Origin: Deltaproteobacteria bacterium
Lineage (GTDB): Bacteria > Desulfobacterota > Syntrophia > Syntrophales > UBA6807
Reading direction: 5' to 3'
Length of the DNA: 54,431 nucleotides
Assembly: GCA_016935565.1 (NCBI GenBank)
Contig: JAFGQS010000031.1
Span: 1 to 54,431 of the forward strand
The notes below the pieces were generated by a model. It was not told the DNA's origin. It saw only the letters and a program-made list of their open reading frames with translations, and did no database searches. Shown here in pieces: positions 16,672 through 26,375 of this stretch (position 1 is its first letter; each line of letters starts with the position of its first letter). A program made the position numbers and the translations under genes.

Positions 16672-17511
16672 TCAGTTTGACAGTTTGTCGATGAAGGATC
16701 GTAAACCGATTGTATAGTGTCTTCCCGAGGTGAGGAATCCTTCGTTATGTGAACCTGATATTTCCAGGAATTCCTTTGGGTTACTTGCCGTTTCGAAGAG
16801 CTTCTGTCCATGACTGAAGGGTATTATCTCGTCATTTCGACTGTGAATAATAAGAACGGGACTCCTGACCTCACGAATACAATCGATGGCTTTATACTGG
16901 TAACGGGACAGAAGCCTTACCGGAAGATAGGGGTATAATCCGGCGGCGATATCGGGAACGGAGGTGAAAGTGGATTCGATGATTAATCCTTTCGGCTTGT
17001 GGTGTTTGGCGAGCCGTGTTGCGATTGTCCCACCGAGAGATCTTCCGAAAATAATAATCTCATTCGGAGGATATTCTTTTATTCTCACGAGATAACGCCA
17101 TGCCGCTTCGGCATCACGATAGGTCCCTTCTTCGGTTATTTTTCCCCGGCTCCTGCCATAGCCGCGATAGTCAAAAATGAACGTACTTAATCCGAGACGA
17201 TAGAATATGTTAAGAGAATCGAGTCGATGAGATATGTTGCCTGCATTCCCATGGCAGAAGAGAATTACGCCTTTTGAATCCTCTCTCGGAATAAACCAGC
17301 CGGAAAGAATTACGTTGTCCTCAGTTATGAATGCAACTTCCTCAAACGGAAGCTGCATGATTTTCGGCGTGGCCATGATTCGTCGTTCGGGAAAGAAGAT
17401 AAAGTGAGACTGAAAGACCGCAACCAGGATGATGACAATGACATACACCGCAAGTGCTGTACCCACTATGTTCAAGACTGACGACCATAGACTCGATTCC
17501 AGCATACGCAC
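16672..17511 (-). CDS. alpha/beta hydrolase, membrane-anchored (Bem46-like)
   Basis: A 279-residue hydrolase with an N-terminal transmembrane helix (about 10-35). The motifs are GVILFCHGNAGNISHRLDSL (oxyanion HGNAGN), FDYRGYGRSRG, the nucleophile elbow IIFGRSLGGTIAT, the acid IIHSRNDEIIPF and the base His in SGSHNEGF. This matches the ABHD13/Bem46-type family, whose substrates are poorly known. The start is uncertain: GTG 17511 has GAGG 7 bases upstream, ATG 17505 is also possible, and an in-frame ATG at 17550 has no ribosome-binding site. Confidence 0.8.
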   Translation of the reverse strand: MRMLESSLWSSVLNIVGTALAVYVIVIILVAVFQSHFIFFPERRIMATPKIMQLPFEEVAFITEDNVILSGWFIPREDSKGVILFCHGNAGNISHRLDSLNIFYRLGLSTFIFDYRGYGRSRGKITEEGTYRDAEAAWRYLVRIKEYPPNEIIIFGRSLGGTIATRLAKHHKPKGLIIESTFTSVPDIAAGLYPYLPVRLLSRYQYKAIDCIREVRSPVLIIHSRNDEIIPFSHGQKLFETASNPKEFLEISGSHNEGFLTSGRHYTIGLRSFIDKLSN

Positions 17512-17675
17512 AGCGTTTCCTCTCCGAAAGTTATACTTTATATGTTGCATTGAACATGCTGTTTTTACTGTGACATTTCATTTGTCGGGGATCAAGAATT
17601 TTCAGCAAACAGTTATCAGATTTCAGCGGTCAGGGAACTTTCGTGTTTCGTCGTCCGTGGATCACCAAGCGTTGA

Positions 17676-17735
17676 GTGATGAGTGGTAAGTGGAATAGAC
17701 GAGGGTGTAGGTCGTGCGGTGTTGGGTGTCAGACC
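17676..17735. repeat. degenerate short-repeat spacer
   Basis: AGTGATGAGTGGTAAGTGGA followed by GACGAGGGTGTAGGTCG and GGTGTTGGGTGTCAG. It closely parallels 10301-10356 in unit order. It lies between the hydrolase and LapA-domain genes. Confidence 0.5.
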
Positions 17736-17801
17736 GGAAATCGTGGTTCGTGTTTTGTTGATCGAGTTCCGTGTTATGCGCACCGACAGGAAGAAACACC
17801 A

Positions 17802-18017
17802 TTAGTCTGTATCACTCTTATTCTTCGAACCGGTCATTTTGGCTACGGCAAAGCCAATTATGAACCCTGCCAGGATAAGAATCGGAAAGAAGATGATTCG
17901 CGACATGCTGATTTCCCAGAAGAACAGTTTGAGTGATACGACCTCAGCGTTTTGTACGAGGAGAACAGCAAGCGTTGCAACTGCTATTGTGATAATGATA
18001 AATTTCGGTTTTGCCAT
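17802..18017 (-). CDS. LapA-domain (DUF1049) small membrane protein
   Basis: A 71-residue protein starting at ATG 18017 behind GGGGGCGAT. Two transmembrane helices (about 4-22 and 43-63) enclose VLLVQNAEVVSLKLFFWEISMS, the conserved QN...V.L.FF.W..S pattern of DUF1049/LapA proteins, and a charged tail KMTGSKNKSDTD follows. E. coli LapA helps control LPS levels with LapB. No LapB gene is adjacent here, so the role is inferred only from the family. Confidence 0.82.
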   Translation of the reverse strand: MAKPKFIIITIAVATLAVLLVQNAEVVSLKLFFWEISMSRIIFFPILILAGFIIGFAVAKMTGSKNKSDTD

Positions 18018-18321
18018 ATCGCCCCCGAATCTTATGTATTCATAGTGAAAAAATGGTGTGATCATGTATGTCTCGTCTTTGCAAATCATAATACCGAAGT
18101 TGGATTCTCATGCCAAGAAATATTTGGTACATGATGTGACTTCGTGAAAAATCAGTGCCTGGCATTCCTTTCGGTAATATGAGATCCGATCCGTTAATTT
18201 TTAGAAAAACGATTGTCATCACTTACATCACTAAAAAACCTAAAAAATCAGAATCGTACTTTGATTGTCTCACGATTTATGGTAGAAGGATATCAATTAT
18301 TTTCAAGGATTGGAGGCGGTC
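18018..18321. other. divergent promoter region between lapA-like gene and leuS
   Basis: This 304-base AT-rich gap must hold promoters for both flanking genes. TTGATT (about 18260) with a weak -10 (TAGAAG) before leuS is the only candidate, and it is poor. No T-box leader or tRNA-like element was recognised upstream of leuS. Confidence 0.35.
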
Positions 18322-20904
18322 ATGGAAAGAAAGTACATTCCTTCGGAGATCGAAGATAAATGGCAAAAATACTGGGAAGAAGAAAAGTCTTTCAACGTAA
18401 CGGAAGATCCAGGCAAGGAAAAATACTATCTTTTGGAAATGTTTCCCTATCCTTCCGGTAAAATCCACATGGGTCATGTGAGAAACTATACGATCGGCGA
18501 TGTCGTTGCACGGTATAAAAAGATGAAAGGGTACAACGTACTCCATCCTATCGGCTGGGATTCATTCGGTATGCCCGCAGAAAACGCCGCCATCGATCAT
18601 GGCGTTCCACCGGCTAAATGGACAAATGAAAACATCGATACCATGAAAAAGCAGCTCAAGAAGATGGGTTTCAGCTATGACTGGGACAGGGAACTCTCCA
18701 CTTGCGAAGTTAAATACTATAAATGGGAACAGCTCTTCTTCCTGTGGATGTTGGACAATGGACTCGCATACAAAAGAGGAGCAACGGTTAACTGGTGTTC
18801 CAAGTGCCAGACTGTTCTGGCGAACGAACAGGTTGAGGCGGGTTTATGCTGGAGGTGCGGGACTGAAGTTGATGAGGAGTATTTCGAACAATGGTTTTTT
18901 CAGATCACCAGATACGTTGAAGAACTTCTGGAATACTGCGACAAACTTCCCGGCTGGCCCGAACGTGTGCTGACAATGCAGAAAAACTGGATCGGGAAAA
19001 GTCATGGATGTGAAATTGTTTTTCCCATGGCCGACTCTGACGATGTCATCAAGGTTTTCACGACGAGACAGGATACGATATTCGGTGCAACCTTCATGCT
19101 CATTGCCGCGGAACATCCCCTTGTCATGGAATTGACCAAGGGGAAACCCATTGAACAGGATGTCAGAAACTACGTAGAACGCGTGAAAAAACAGGATAAA
19201 TTGATGAGAACCTCCGATTACTACGAAAAGGAGGGTATCTTTCTTGATGCATATTGTCTCAATCCTGTAACCGAACAAAGGATGCCGATTTATGCGGCCA
19301 ACTTTGTTTTGGCCGATTACGGTACCGGCTGTGTCATGGCCGTACCGACTCACGACCAGCGTGACTTCGAGTTTGCTAAAAAGTATGGTCTCGAACTGAT
19401 TGTCGTCATTGATAATCCGGACAGTTCGCTCGACGCCGAAACAATGACTGAGGCCTACATCGATGAGGGAATCCTCATTAACTCGGGTCAATTCAACGGT
19501 ATGGAGAATCTGAAAGCCCTTGATTCCATTGCCGAACACCTTGAGTCCTTGGGCCGCGGCAGAAAGACTATCGAATATCGCCTGCGAGACTGGGGAATCT
19601 CGAGACAGCGATACTGGGGAGCGCCCATTCCCGTTGTCTACTGTGAAAAGTGTGGAATGGTACCCGTGTCTGAATCCGATCTTCCCGTTATTCTTCCTGC
19701 CGATGTAGCGCTAACGGGAGCAGGAGGGTCTCCACTGGCGCGGCTGTCTTCATTTGTCGAAACGGTCTGTCCGAACTGCGAAGGCCCGGCAAAACGGGAA
19801 ACGGATACAATGGATACGTTCGTCGAATCATCATGGTACTTCGATCGATTTTGTTGTCCTCACTTCGATGAGAAACCGGGACTTGACAAGAAGAGTCTTG
19901 ACTACTGGATGCCCGTTGATCAGTACATCGGAGGAATCGAACATGCTATCCTTCACCTCTTATACTCTCGTTTCTATACCAAGATGTTGAGAGATTTTGG
20001 AGTTATCGATGTAGACGAGCCCTTCACCAACTTACTTACCCAGGGTATGGTCTGTAAGGAAACGATGCGGTGTAAAGAACATGGATATCTCTATCCCGAC
20101 GAGGTTCAAGATGGAAAATGTACGCGCTGCGGTCTTGAAATCAATATCGGTAAAACGGAAAAAATGTCGAAATCCCTGAAAAATGTCGTTGATCCCGAAT
20201 ACCTGATTCAGAAATACGGTGCCGATACGGCGAGGATGTTCTGTCTCTTTGCCTCACCACCAGAAAAAGACCTGGAGTGGAGTGACCAGGGAGTCGACGG
20301 CTCGTTCCGCTTTATAAACCGGGTATGGCGCATCATTATCGACTATCTGGACGATATAAAGGGCATCGAACCATTCGACGGCACAGTAGATCTTGACGGT
20401 GATTTAAAGAAACTCAGGAAGAAAGTCCATCAAACAATCAGAAAGGTAACGTCCGATATAGAGGACCGTTTCCATTTTAACACTGCGATCAGCGCGGTCA
20501 TGGAACTGGTTAATACACTCTACCAGGTAAAACGTCCGGACAAGGCTCATGCAACGGGACTCTCTGTTGTGAAAGAAGCAATGAATGCCATCATCATTCT
20601 CCTCAACCCGATCGTGCCGCACGTTACGGAAGAAATGTGGGAAATCATTGGCGGGCAAGGGAGGCTTTCCGATATTTCATGGCCTACATATGATGAATCA
20701 GTTGCGGCTGAAGAGGAAATAACCATCGCTATCCAGGTTAACGGCAAATTGCGAAGCAGGGTTCAGGTCAGTGCCGACGAGGATGAAGACCGGATTAAGG
20801 AACGTGCCCTCAACGACGAAAGAATTGTAAAATACACCGAGGGCAAAACGATAGTGAAAAAGATCTACGTCCCGAAAAAGCTGGTTAATATCGTCGTGAA
20901 ATAA
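18322..20904 (+). CDS. leuS: leucyl-tRNA synthetase
   Basis: An 860-residue class I synthetase that charges tRNA-Leu. ATG 18322 is preferred to an ATG four codons earlier because GGAGGCGGTC precedes it. The HIGH motif is [15 protein letters not shown] (His49-Met-Gly-His52); KMSKS is at about 614-618 ([14 protein letters not shown]). Zinc-type Cys pairs occur in [15 protein letters not shown] and GLCWRCG, and again in the 430s. The CP1 editing domain contains [11 protein letters not shown] and the [15 protein letters not shown] motif. The C-terminus ends in the usual VNGKLR and [14 protein letters not shown]. lptE follows, as in many proteobacteria. Confidence 0.97.
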   Translation: MERKYIPSEIEDKWQKYWEEEKSFNVTEDPGKEKYYLLEMFPYPSGKIHMGHVRNYTIGDVVARYKKMKGYNVLHPIGWDSFGMPAENAAIDHGVPPAKWTNENIDTMKKQLKKMGFSYDWDRELSTCEVKYYKWEQLFFLWMLDNGLAYKRGATVNWCSKCQTVLANEQVEAGLCWRCGTEVDEEYFEQWFFQITRYVEELLEYCDKLPGWPERVLTMQKNWIGKSHGCEIVFPMADSDDVIKVFTTRQDTIFGATFMLIAAEHPLVMELTKGKPIEQDVRNYVERVKKQDKLMRTSDYYEKEGIFLDAYCLNPVTEQRMPIYAANFVLADYGTGCVMAVPTHDQRDFEFAKKYGLELIVVIDNPDSSLDAETMTEAYIDEGILINSGQFNGMENLKALDSIAEHLESLGRGRKTIEYRLRDWGISRQRYWGAPIPVVYCEKCGMVPVSESDLPVILPADVALTGAGGSPLARLSSFVETVCPNCEGPAKRETDTMDTFVESSWYFDRFCCPHFDEKPGLDKKSLDYWMPVDQYIGGIEHAILHLLYSRFYTKMLRDFGVIDVDEPFTNLLTQGMVCKETMRCKEHGYLYPDEVQDGKCTRCGLEINIGKTEKMSKSLKNVVDPEYLIQKYGADTARMFCLFASPPEKDLEWSDQGVDGSFRFINRVWRIIIDYLDDIKGIEPFDGTVDLDGDLKKLRKKVHQTIRKVTSDIEDRFHFNTAISAVMELVNTLYQVKRPDKAHATGLSVVKEAMNAIIILLNPIVPHVTEEMWEIIGGQGRLSDISWPTYDESVAAEEEITIAIQVNGKLRSRVQVSADEDEDRIKERALNDERIVKYTEGKTIVKKIYVPKKLVNIVVK

Positions 20905-20918
20905 TAAGGCAGCAAAGC

Positions 20919-21062
20919 TGCAAATTAGAAATCCTAAGTACGAAATTCGAAAAAATATCAAAACTTTAAATTCGAATGTCCAAAACTGTTTCGGAAATTT
21001 GTTATTTGATATTCGGATTTGTTTCGTATTTCGATATCTTAATTTCGAATTTATTTTCCGCC
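20919..21062. repeat. CGAAAT-rich imperfect inverted repeat
   Basis: The leuS-lptE spacer is built of variants of AAATTCGAAATACGAAATTC. The left half (AAATTAGAAATCCTAAGTAC...) is roughly the reverse complement of the right half (...GATATCTTAATTTCGAATTT). This may reduce read-through from leuS into lptE. It is the same class of low-complexity intergenic filler seen elsewhere in the window. Confidence 0.5.
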
Positions 21063-21116
21063 AGTATTTGTGCAAAAAACGTATTTGTTGAGAACAGATG
21101 ATCTACGGTGCTTGAG

Positions 21117-21638
21117 ATGAATAAAAAATTGTGGTTTTTTATCTTATTATTGATGCCCCTGCTGAGCTTGGGGTGTGGCTATCATTTTTCACCGGGGGGG
21201 GAACATATCGATGAAAATATCCGTACCGTATTCGTAGAAAATTTCAAAAATAAGACCAGTGAAGCGAATATCGAAAATTATATACGAAATGCCCTCATCA
21301 ATGCGTTCCGGAAGAGAAGCAGATTTGATCTGGCAAACAGCAAAGAGACGTCAGACGCCTATATATCGGGAAGTGTCAACAGATCGGACATCTCTCACCT
21401 CTCCTACACGAGCACCGATGTGGCGAAGGAAGATGAAATGAATCTCATCTTGGAGATTACGTTTAAAAAAACCAGTAATAATGAAATCATCTGGACGAAT
21501 AATAATTTTAGGGGGAAAGAAGCCTTTCTGGTAAACAGTGATCCCAACAGAACAGAAAGGAATAGAAAAAATGCCCTTAAAAAACTCGCCGATGACATGG
21601 CTGAAAGGGCATATCGGAATATCATGTCGGGATTTTGA
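21117..21638 (+). CDS. lptE: LPS-assembly lipoprotein LptE
   Basis: A 173-residue outer-membrane lipoprotein that plugs the LptD barrel for LPS insertion. The signal peptide ends in a lipobox LLSLGC, followed by GYHFSPGG, the classic CGYxF start of LptE. IRTVFVENFKNKTSEANIENYIRNAL and SDAYISGSV.ISHLSYTSTD match the family. ATG 21117 is preferred; an in-frame GTG lies three codons upstream and neither has a strong ribosome-binding site. It follows leuS, but the holA gene common at this place is absent and rpsT converges from the other strand. Confidence 0.88.
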   Translation: MNKKLWFFILLLMPLLSLGCGYHFSPGGEHIDENIRTVFVENFKNKTSEANIENYIRNALINAFRKRSRFDLANSKETSDAYISGSVNRSDISHLSYTSTDVAKEDEMNLILEITFKKTSNNEIIWTNNNFRGKEAFLVNSDPNRTERNRKNALKKLADDMAERAYRNIMSGF

Positions 21639-21653
21639 TTCTGAAAAAAAGAA

Positions 21654-21917
21654 TTAACTCAAAGCGTTTACTTTCCTCGTCAATCGGGATATCTTCCGGG
21701 CAGCGTTGTTTTTGTGTAATACACCTCTGGCCGAAGCCTTGGCGATAACAGATGATGCCTTAAAAAGAGCATCCGCCGACTTTTCACGATCATTTTCCTC
21801 AACTGCCGCCAGTACCGCTTTGATCCTCGTCTTCACAAGGCTCTTCGCAGAAACCTTTCTTAACCGTTTATTCCCGCTTTGCCTCATCCTCTTTTCCGCA
21901 GATTTATGATTGGCCAA
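21654..21917 (-). CDS. rpsT: 30S ribosomal protein S20
   Basis: An 87-residue, strongly basic helical protein (ANHKSAEKRMRQSGNKRLRK, then KTRIKAVLAAVEE, GVLHKNNAARKISRLTRKVN). The start codon is TTG at 21917, with GGGAGG 8 bases upstream and no in-frame ATG nearby. E. coli rpsT also uses UUG, which is linked to its translational autoregulation, so the same may apply here. It converges on lptE with only 15 bases between stops. Confidence 0.97.
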   Translation of the reverse strand: MANHKSAEKRMRQSGNKRLRKVSAKSLVKTRIKAVLAAVEENDREKSADALFKASSVIAKASARGVLHKNNAARKISRLTRKVNALS

Positions 21918-22102
21918 AAATACGTCCTCCCTTTTACAATGAGATTTTAAATCAATAATAGCTATACCAGTTTTTATATCGTGTCAAGTTTAAATCATCT
22001 TTGTGTCAAAAGCAAAAACAAAGATTTGGTGTTTTTCAATCTCATATGATACATAGAGCGTCGATGATAAAAGCCGTTTATACTCATGTGAGGACATTCA
22101 AT

Positions 22103-22873
22103 TTGAACAATAAGAAAATCCTTTCCATTCTTTCCATAAGTATTGTCTTCTCTTTTTTCTTTGTATCTCTTTCAGCAGGGGATGATACATTCCCTCGGCC
22201 ACAGGGAGCTGTCAATGATTTCGCAGGCGTTATTTCATCCGGCTATGAACGTTCCATGGATCTTCTGGCCCGGGAAGTCCTGCAGAAAACAGGAGTTTCA
22301 ATAGTTGTTGTGACCGTAAAAAGTATTGAGGACAATGATCCTGCCGATTACGCAAACAGGCTCTATCAGGCATGGGGCATCGGCACAAAGGGAGAAGACA
22401 AAGGAGTCCTCATTTTTCTTACCCTGAAGGAAAGAAGGATAAGAATTGAAACGGGTTACGGTGTCGAGGAGATACTCCCTGACGGTCGTGTCGGCGAGGT
22501 TCTTGATCAATATTCCGTACCCTACTTAAAACAGGGCGATTACGGAAAGGGCCTTGCAAACGCCATGGCTGCTGTTTCTACTATCATTGCAAAAGACGCG
22601 GGCGTTTCTTTATCGGGGCACCCTGTTATACCGGCAATGAAAAGACCGAAAGAAAGCCGGGGCTTTAATTTATTTTCACTGGTTCTCATTCTCATCGTCA
22701 TGTCAATGCTCCTCGGTACACGGCAGGGACGAGCAATGCTTCCCTGGATTCTTCTTATGCTCATGATGGGAGGCAGAGGTGGCGGCGGTGGCAGTTTCGG
22801 CGGTTTCGGCGGCGGTTTCGGCGGTTTCGGCGGCGGAATGAGCGGCGGCGGCGGTGCGGGCCGCGGATTTTAA
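22103..22873 (+). CDS. TPM-domain (YgcG-like) membrane protein
   Basis: About 256 residues if translation starts at TTG 22103, which has GAGG 8 bases upstream and places a clean signal peptide (NNKKILSILSISIVFSFFF) at the N-terminus; longer in-frame ATG starts (22001, 22046, 22064) lack one. The TPM domain (about 30-165) has VNDFAGVISSGYE, VSIVVVTVKSIEDNDPADYANRL, WGIGTKGEDKGVLIFL and RIRIETGYGVEEILPDG. A transmembrane stretch follows, then a C-terminal Gly/Phe-rich tail (GGFGGG repeats) typical of YgcG/DUF2207-linked proteins. Such proteins are usually encoded beside LemA, which is found two genes downstream. Confidence 0.85.
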   Translation: MNNKKILSILSISIVFSFFFVSLSAGDDTFPRPQGAVNDFAGVISSGYERSMDLLAREVLQKTGVSIVVVTVKSIEDNDPADYANRLYQAWGIGTKGEDKGVLIFLTLKERRIRIETGYGVEEILPDGRVGEVLDQYSVPYLKQGDYGKGLANAMAAVSTIIAKDAGVSLSGHPVIPAMKRPKESRGFNLFSLVLILIVMSMLLGTRQGRAMLPWILLMLMMGGRGGGGGSFGGFGGGFGGFGGGMSGGGGAGRGF

Positions 22874-22960
22874 AACGATGGAAGCTATCGGCTGTCAGCC
22901 GTGGGATTGACCTTATTATGCATTATATAATTCTTTTTCCCAACGAAAGGGAGTGATAAA

Positions 22961-23689
22961 ATGGCCAGGATACAAAAACCGGAAGAAATGTTCCCGGACA
23001 TAGTAGAAGATTTCAAGAAAGTCTTTGCCGACAATCTCATTTCCATTATTCTCTATGGCAGTGGAGCCGGGAGTGACTACAAACCCGGCAAATCCGACCT
23101 GAATTTCCTTGTTATTATATCCGAAGAGGCAATCGACCATCTGGATCAAGCCATTGAAACGGTCTCCCGATGGAAGAAAAAGAATGTTGCCGTTCCCTTA
23201 TTCATGACAAAATCATATATAAGCTCTTCTCTCGATTCTTTTCCCATCGAATTCCTCAATATCAAGAAAAACTACATCCTCGTTTTTGGTGAGAACGTAC
23301 TCAAAGATATATCTTTTGATGCACGTCACCTTCGACTCCAGTGTGAGCGGGAAATTAAGGGGAAACTCCTGCTCTTGAGAGAAAGCTACCTGGAAACTGA
23401 GGGAAAACAGAAGAGAGTTAAAGAACTGATCAAGGCTTCCATAACGGCTTTCATTTCTATATTCAATGGAATTCTGTATCTCAAGGGCATTGAATTACCC
23501 GCAACGAGAAGGGAGATCATCCAATCCGTCGCGGGAGAAATACCGATCAATCCTGAAGTATTTATGACATGCCTTGACATAAAAGAAGACAAAAAGGAAT
23601 TCTCATCGGCCGAGACAACGGGTATTTTCAAAGATTACCTGATGCAAATCAGAAAGTTATGGGAATTTATCGATCAAATGGAGTTGTGA
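22961..23689 (+). CDS. nucleotidyltransferase-fold protein
   Basis: A 242-residue protein. The N-terminal segment ILYGSGAGSDYKPGKSDLNFLVI (residues 30-52) is the pol-beta-type signature GSxxxG...SDxD, with Asn in place of the second Asp, so metal binding may be impaired. The rest is helical, with KGKLLLLRESYLETEGKQKRVKELIKASI, and lacks known domains. It sits between a TPM gene and lemA, which are usually adjacent. GGGAG precedes the ATG. The substrate is unknown; it could be a signalling or tRNA-type nucleotidyltransferase relative or an inactive regulator. Confidence 0.7.
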   Translation: MARIQKPEEMFPDIVEDFKKVFADNLISIILYGSGAGSDYKPGKSDLNFLVIISEEAIDHLDQAIETVSRWKKKNVAVPLFMTKSYISSSLDSFPIEFLNIKKNYILVFGENVLKDISFDARHLRLQCEREIKGKLLLLRESYLETEGKQKRVKELIKASITAFISIFNGILYLKGIELPATRREIIQSVAGEIPINPEVFMTCLDIKEDKKEFSSAETTGIFKDYLMQIRKLWEFIDQMEL

Positions 23690-23789
23690 GAACAGGTGCA
23701 CTCAGCGTTTGGTATCAGGCTACGGTACTGTATCGTGTGATCTTGACGTCGACCGCTGAAAGTTCATCAAATAAGGAGGATATGAGCAT

Positions 23790-24365
23790 ATGACAAAGGG
23801 ACAGAGAAATCTATTAATTGCCGTTGTGGTAGTTATTGTAATTGCTTTTTCAATGTATTCTTTCGTGAAGGGAACATATAATTCTTTTGTGTCCCTTGAT
23901 GAATCCGTCAAAGCATCGTGGGCACAGGTAGAAAATCAACTGCAGCGGCGGTACGATCTGATTCCCAACCTTGTGGAAACCGTCAAGGGTTTTGCCAGGC
24001 AGGAAAAAGAAGTTTTCATCGGTGTTACTGAAGCTCGATCAAAAGTCGCCGGCGCAGCCACCATCCCTGACAAGATCAAGGCGAATAACGAATTGTCCGG
24101 AGCCTTGAGCAGGCTGCTTCTTGTCGTAGAACGGTATCCCGACATCAAATCGAACCAGAACTTCATCAGACTCCAGGACGAACTCGCCGGGACGGAAAAC
24201 CGGATTGCCGTTGAAAGAAGGCGCTATAATGAAGCGGTAAAAACCTTCAATGTAAAGATCAGAAGCTTCCCGGAAAACCTCTTTGCCGGAATGTTCGGTT
24301 TTACACAAGCTGCTTTCTTTGAAGTGCCGGAAGCGGCAAAGGCGGTACCGAAGGTTAAATTCTAA
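23790..24365 (+). CDS. lemA: LemA family protein
   Basis: A 191-residue protein with one N-terminal transmembrane helix (about 8-27) and a long helical domain: YNSFVSLDESVKASWAQVENQLQRRYDLIPNLVETVKGFA, then the LSRLLLVVERYPDIKSNQNFIRLQDELAGTENRIAVERRRYNEAV signature and FPENLFAGMFGF. Function is not settled; the family is often encoded with TPM-domain proteins, as here. GGAGG is 10 bases before the ATG. Confidence 0.93.
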   Translation: MTKGQRNLLIAVVVVIVIAFSMYSFVKGTYNSFVSLDESVKASWAQVENQLQRRYDLIPNLVETVKGFARQEKEVFIGVTEARSKVAGAATIPDKIKANNELSGALSRLLLVVERYPDIKSNQNFIRLQDELAGTENRIAVERRRYNEAVKTFNVKIRSFPENLFAGMFGFTQAAFFEVPEAAKAVPKVKF

Positions 24366-24409
24366 CCGCGGAGCCAAGGCTCAAAAGAATTTCATCCCGA
24401 ATCTTAAAA

Positions 24410-24438
24410 CTGAGGTCGATAGACCGAATCGACCTCAG
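24410..24438. terminator. hairpin after lemA
   Basis: CTGAGGTCGAT (24410-24420) pairs perfectly with ATCGACCTCAG (24428-24438) around a 7-base loop. No T-run follows, so termination is uncertain. It probably marks the end of the lemA transcript. Confidence 0.5.
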
Positions 24439-24614
24439 CCGGGACCACCACGCATGGAATGATCAACTTCTGTCATTACAACAACCATAAATCGCACACC
24501 GTATACAATTTCCATTTATCGGAACGCCTGTCGATCTTCACTGTAAATCAATTTATATTTAATCTCTTTTATTTCTAAAGTCTGATCGTACCTCTGCCGA
24601 TCTTACACATTACT

Positions 24615-26132
24615 ATGAGCATAATAAATGAACTCCATCAAGAAAATGTAAAGTTGCCGTCACCACCGGCAATAGCAGTGCGGATACTTGAAGCGGTGAA
24701 AAAGGATGATGCCTCATTCAATGAGCTTGCCAGAATTATATCATCCGATCCCGCTCTCTCCGTAAAGGTATTGAGGGTTGCGAATTCGTCATTCTATCGA
24801 ATGCCGAACAAGGTCGACAGCATTCAGAAAGCACTCACGATCTTAGGCATTAATGTCCTGAAAAACATTGCCCTCTCATTCGTCATAGCCGATGGCTTAC
24901 GGGGAACACCGGAAATCGGGTTCGATTTTGATCTATTCTGGAAACGATCCGTAACCGCAGGGGTTGGGGCAGAACTATTAGCGGCACGTATTAACTATAA
25001 AAATGATGACACATTTGTGACCGCCCTCCTCCAGGATATCGGTGTTGCTATCATGTACCTCTGCAAACCCGAAAAATATTCGCAGGTTCTTGATGAAAAG
25101 AAGGTAACGGATGCACCGGCACGAACTATCGAAAAGCAAGTATTCGGATTCGATCATCAGGAAGTCGGATCTGAAATACTGAAAGATTGGGGTTTACCCG
25201 AAAATATATACATCCCGATTCTTTACCACCACAATGACAGGGAAATTCCAAGCGAATACGCCATGTTGTCACACATTCTTTCATTATCGGACAAGGTATC
25301 ATCCGTCTACTATGGCAGGAACAAAAATGAGGAAATTCAGAATATAAAGAATATTCTCTTCGATTATTATGGAATCAGCGGACCCGATGTTGATACTATC
25401 GTTGATTCCGTGGCCCACGAGAGCGTTGAAATACTTGCTTACTTCGATATCGATCCCGGCAAAATGGTCCCGTATTCACAGCTGCTTCAGGAAGCAAATG
25501 AAGAACTCGGCAAATTAAACTTTTCTTATGAGCAACTCATTATGGAATACAAGGAGGCAAAAGAACGGGCGGAGAATCTTGCCCGGGAACTCAAATCAGC
25601 GAATGACAGACTGAAGTATATCGCCTATACGGACGAGTTAACCGATTTGTACAACCACAGATGTTTTCATCAGCTCCTGGAAACTGAATTCAACAGAGCG
25701 AGGCGATACGGCAGGCCGTTTTCACTGATTATGTTTGATCTTGACGATTTTAAGAAAGTCAACGATGAATTCGGTCACTTACGGGGCGATATCGTATTAA
25801 AAGAAATGGGTGCACACGTTAAGAGAAACGTGAGAGGTTCCGATTTTGTCGCTCGATACGGCGGCGAGGAATTTGCCGTTATTTTACCCGAAACAGACTC
25901 GAAAGGCGCATCAATCCTCGCTGAAAGACTGCGTAAAGATATCGAACAGATGAAGATTGTGGCAGATGGCAATAAAATCAAAGTCACCATCAGCGTCGGT
26001 GTGGCCACGTATGTACCCGGTTCTCGGTTGAGAGACAAATCTGAAATGATCGGGGCAGCGGACAAAGCATTGTACCTCTCAAAGAGAACGGGAAAGAATA
26101 AAATAAGTGCAATGGAACTCACTCCGAATTGA
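24615..26132 (+). CDS. HDOD-GGDEF diguanylate cyclase
   Basis: A 505-residue regulator. The HDOD domain (about 10-210) begins LPSPPAIAVRILEAVKKDDASFNELARIISSDPALSVKVLRVANSS. A helical linker (about 285-335) leads to the GGDEF domain, with TDELTDLYNHRCF, FDLDDFKKVNDEFGHLRGD and the active-site ARYGGEEFAVILPE (GGEEF about 416). The inhibitory site RxxD (RGSD) sits five residues before GGEEF, so product inhibition by c-di-GMP is expected. HDOD domains often connect to cell-cycle or stress signals. No strong ribosome-binding site was seen before the ATG. Confidence 0.92.
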   Translation: MSIINELHQENVKLPSPPAIAVRILEAVKKDDASFNELARIISSDPALSVKVLRVANSSFYRMPNKVDSIQKALTILGINVLKNIALSFVIADGLRGTPEIGFDFDLFWKRSVTAGVGAELLAARINYKNDDTFVTALLQDIGVAIMYLCKPEKYSQVLDEKKVTDAPARTIEKQVFGFDHQEVGSEILKDWGLPENIYIPILYHHNDREIPSEYAMLSHILSLSDKVSSVYYGRNKNEEIQNIKNILFDYYGISGPDVDTIVDSVAHESVEILAYFDIDPGKMVPYSQLLQEANEELGKLNFSYEQLIMEYKEAKERAENLARELKSANDRLKYIAYTDELTDLYNHRCFHQLLETEFNRARRYGRPFSLIMFDLDDFKKVNDEFGHLRGDIVLKEMGAHVKRNVRGSDFVARYGGEEFAVILPETDSKGASILAERLRKDIEQMKIVADGNKIKVTISVGVATYVPGSRLRDKSEMIGAADKALYLSKRTGKNKISAMELTPN

Positions 26133-26177
26133 CGGTTTCATAAATGAGCCTATAAAGCGATTGTGATTATGAAAAAG

Positions 26178-26206
26178 AAAGGCAGGACTATTTTGGTCCT
26201 GCCTTT
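26178..26206 (+). terminator. intrinsic terminator of the HDOD-GGDEF gene
   Basis: AAAGGCAGGAC (26178-26188), loop TATTTTG, GTCCTGCCTTT (26196-26206) followed by further T residues. A strong stem plus T-run shortly after the stop codon. Confidence 0.88.
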
Positions 26207-26375
26207 TTTAGTTGTGAAAGCGTTATTCATCGTTATGAACAAAGCCATCCAGTAGGCAGAAACACGATAACGTCTTCATTGTACAATCCACATAATTTCT
26301 TTATAATCACATCCATCAATAAAAAAATAGTATCTCAGGTCGGTCCCGGCTCTACCATAAGGACGAAAGCTGACA

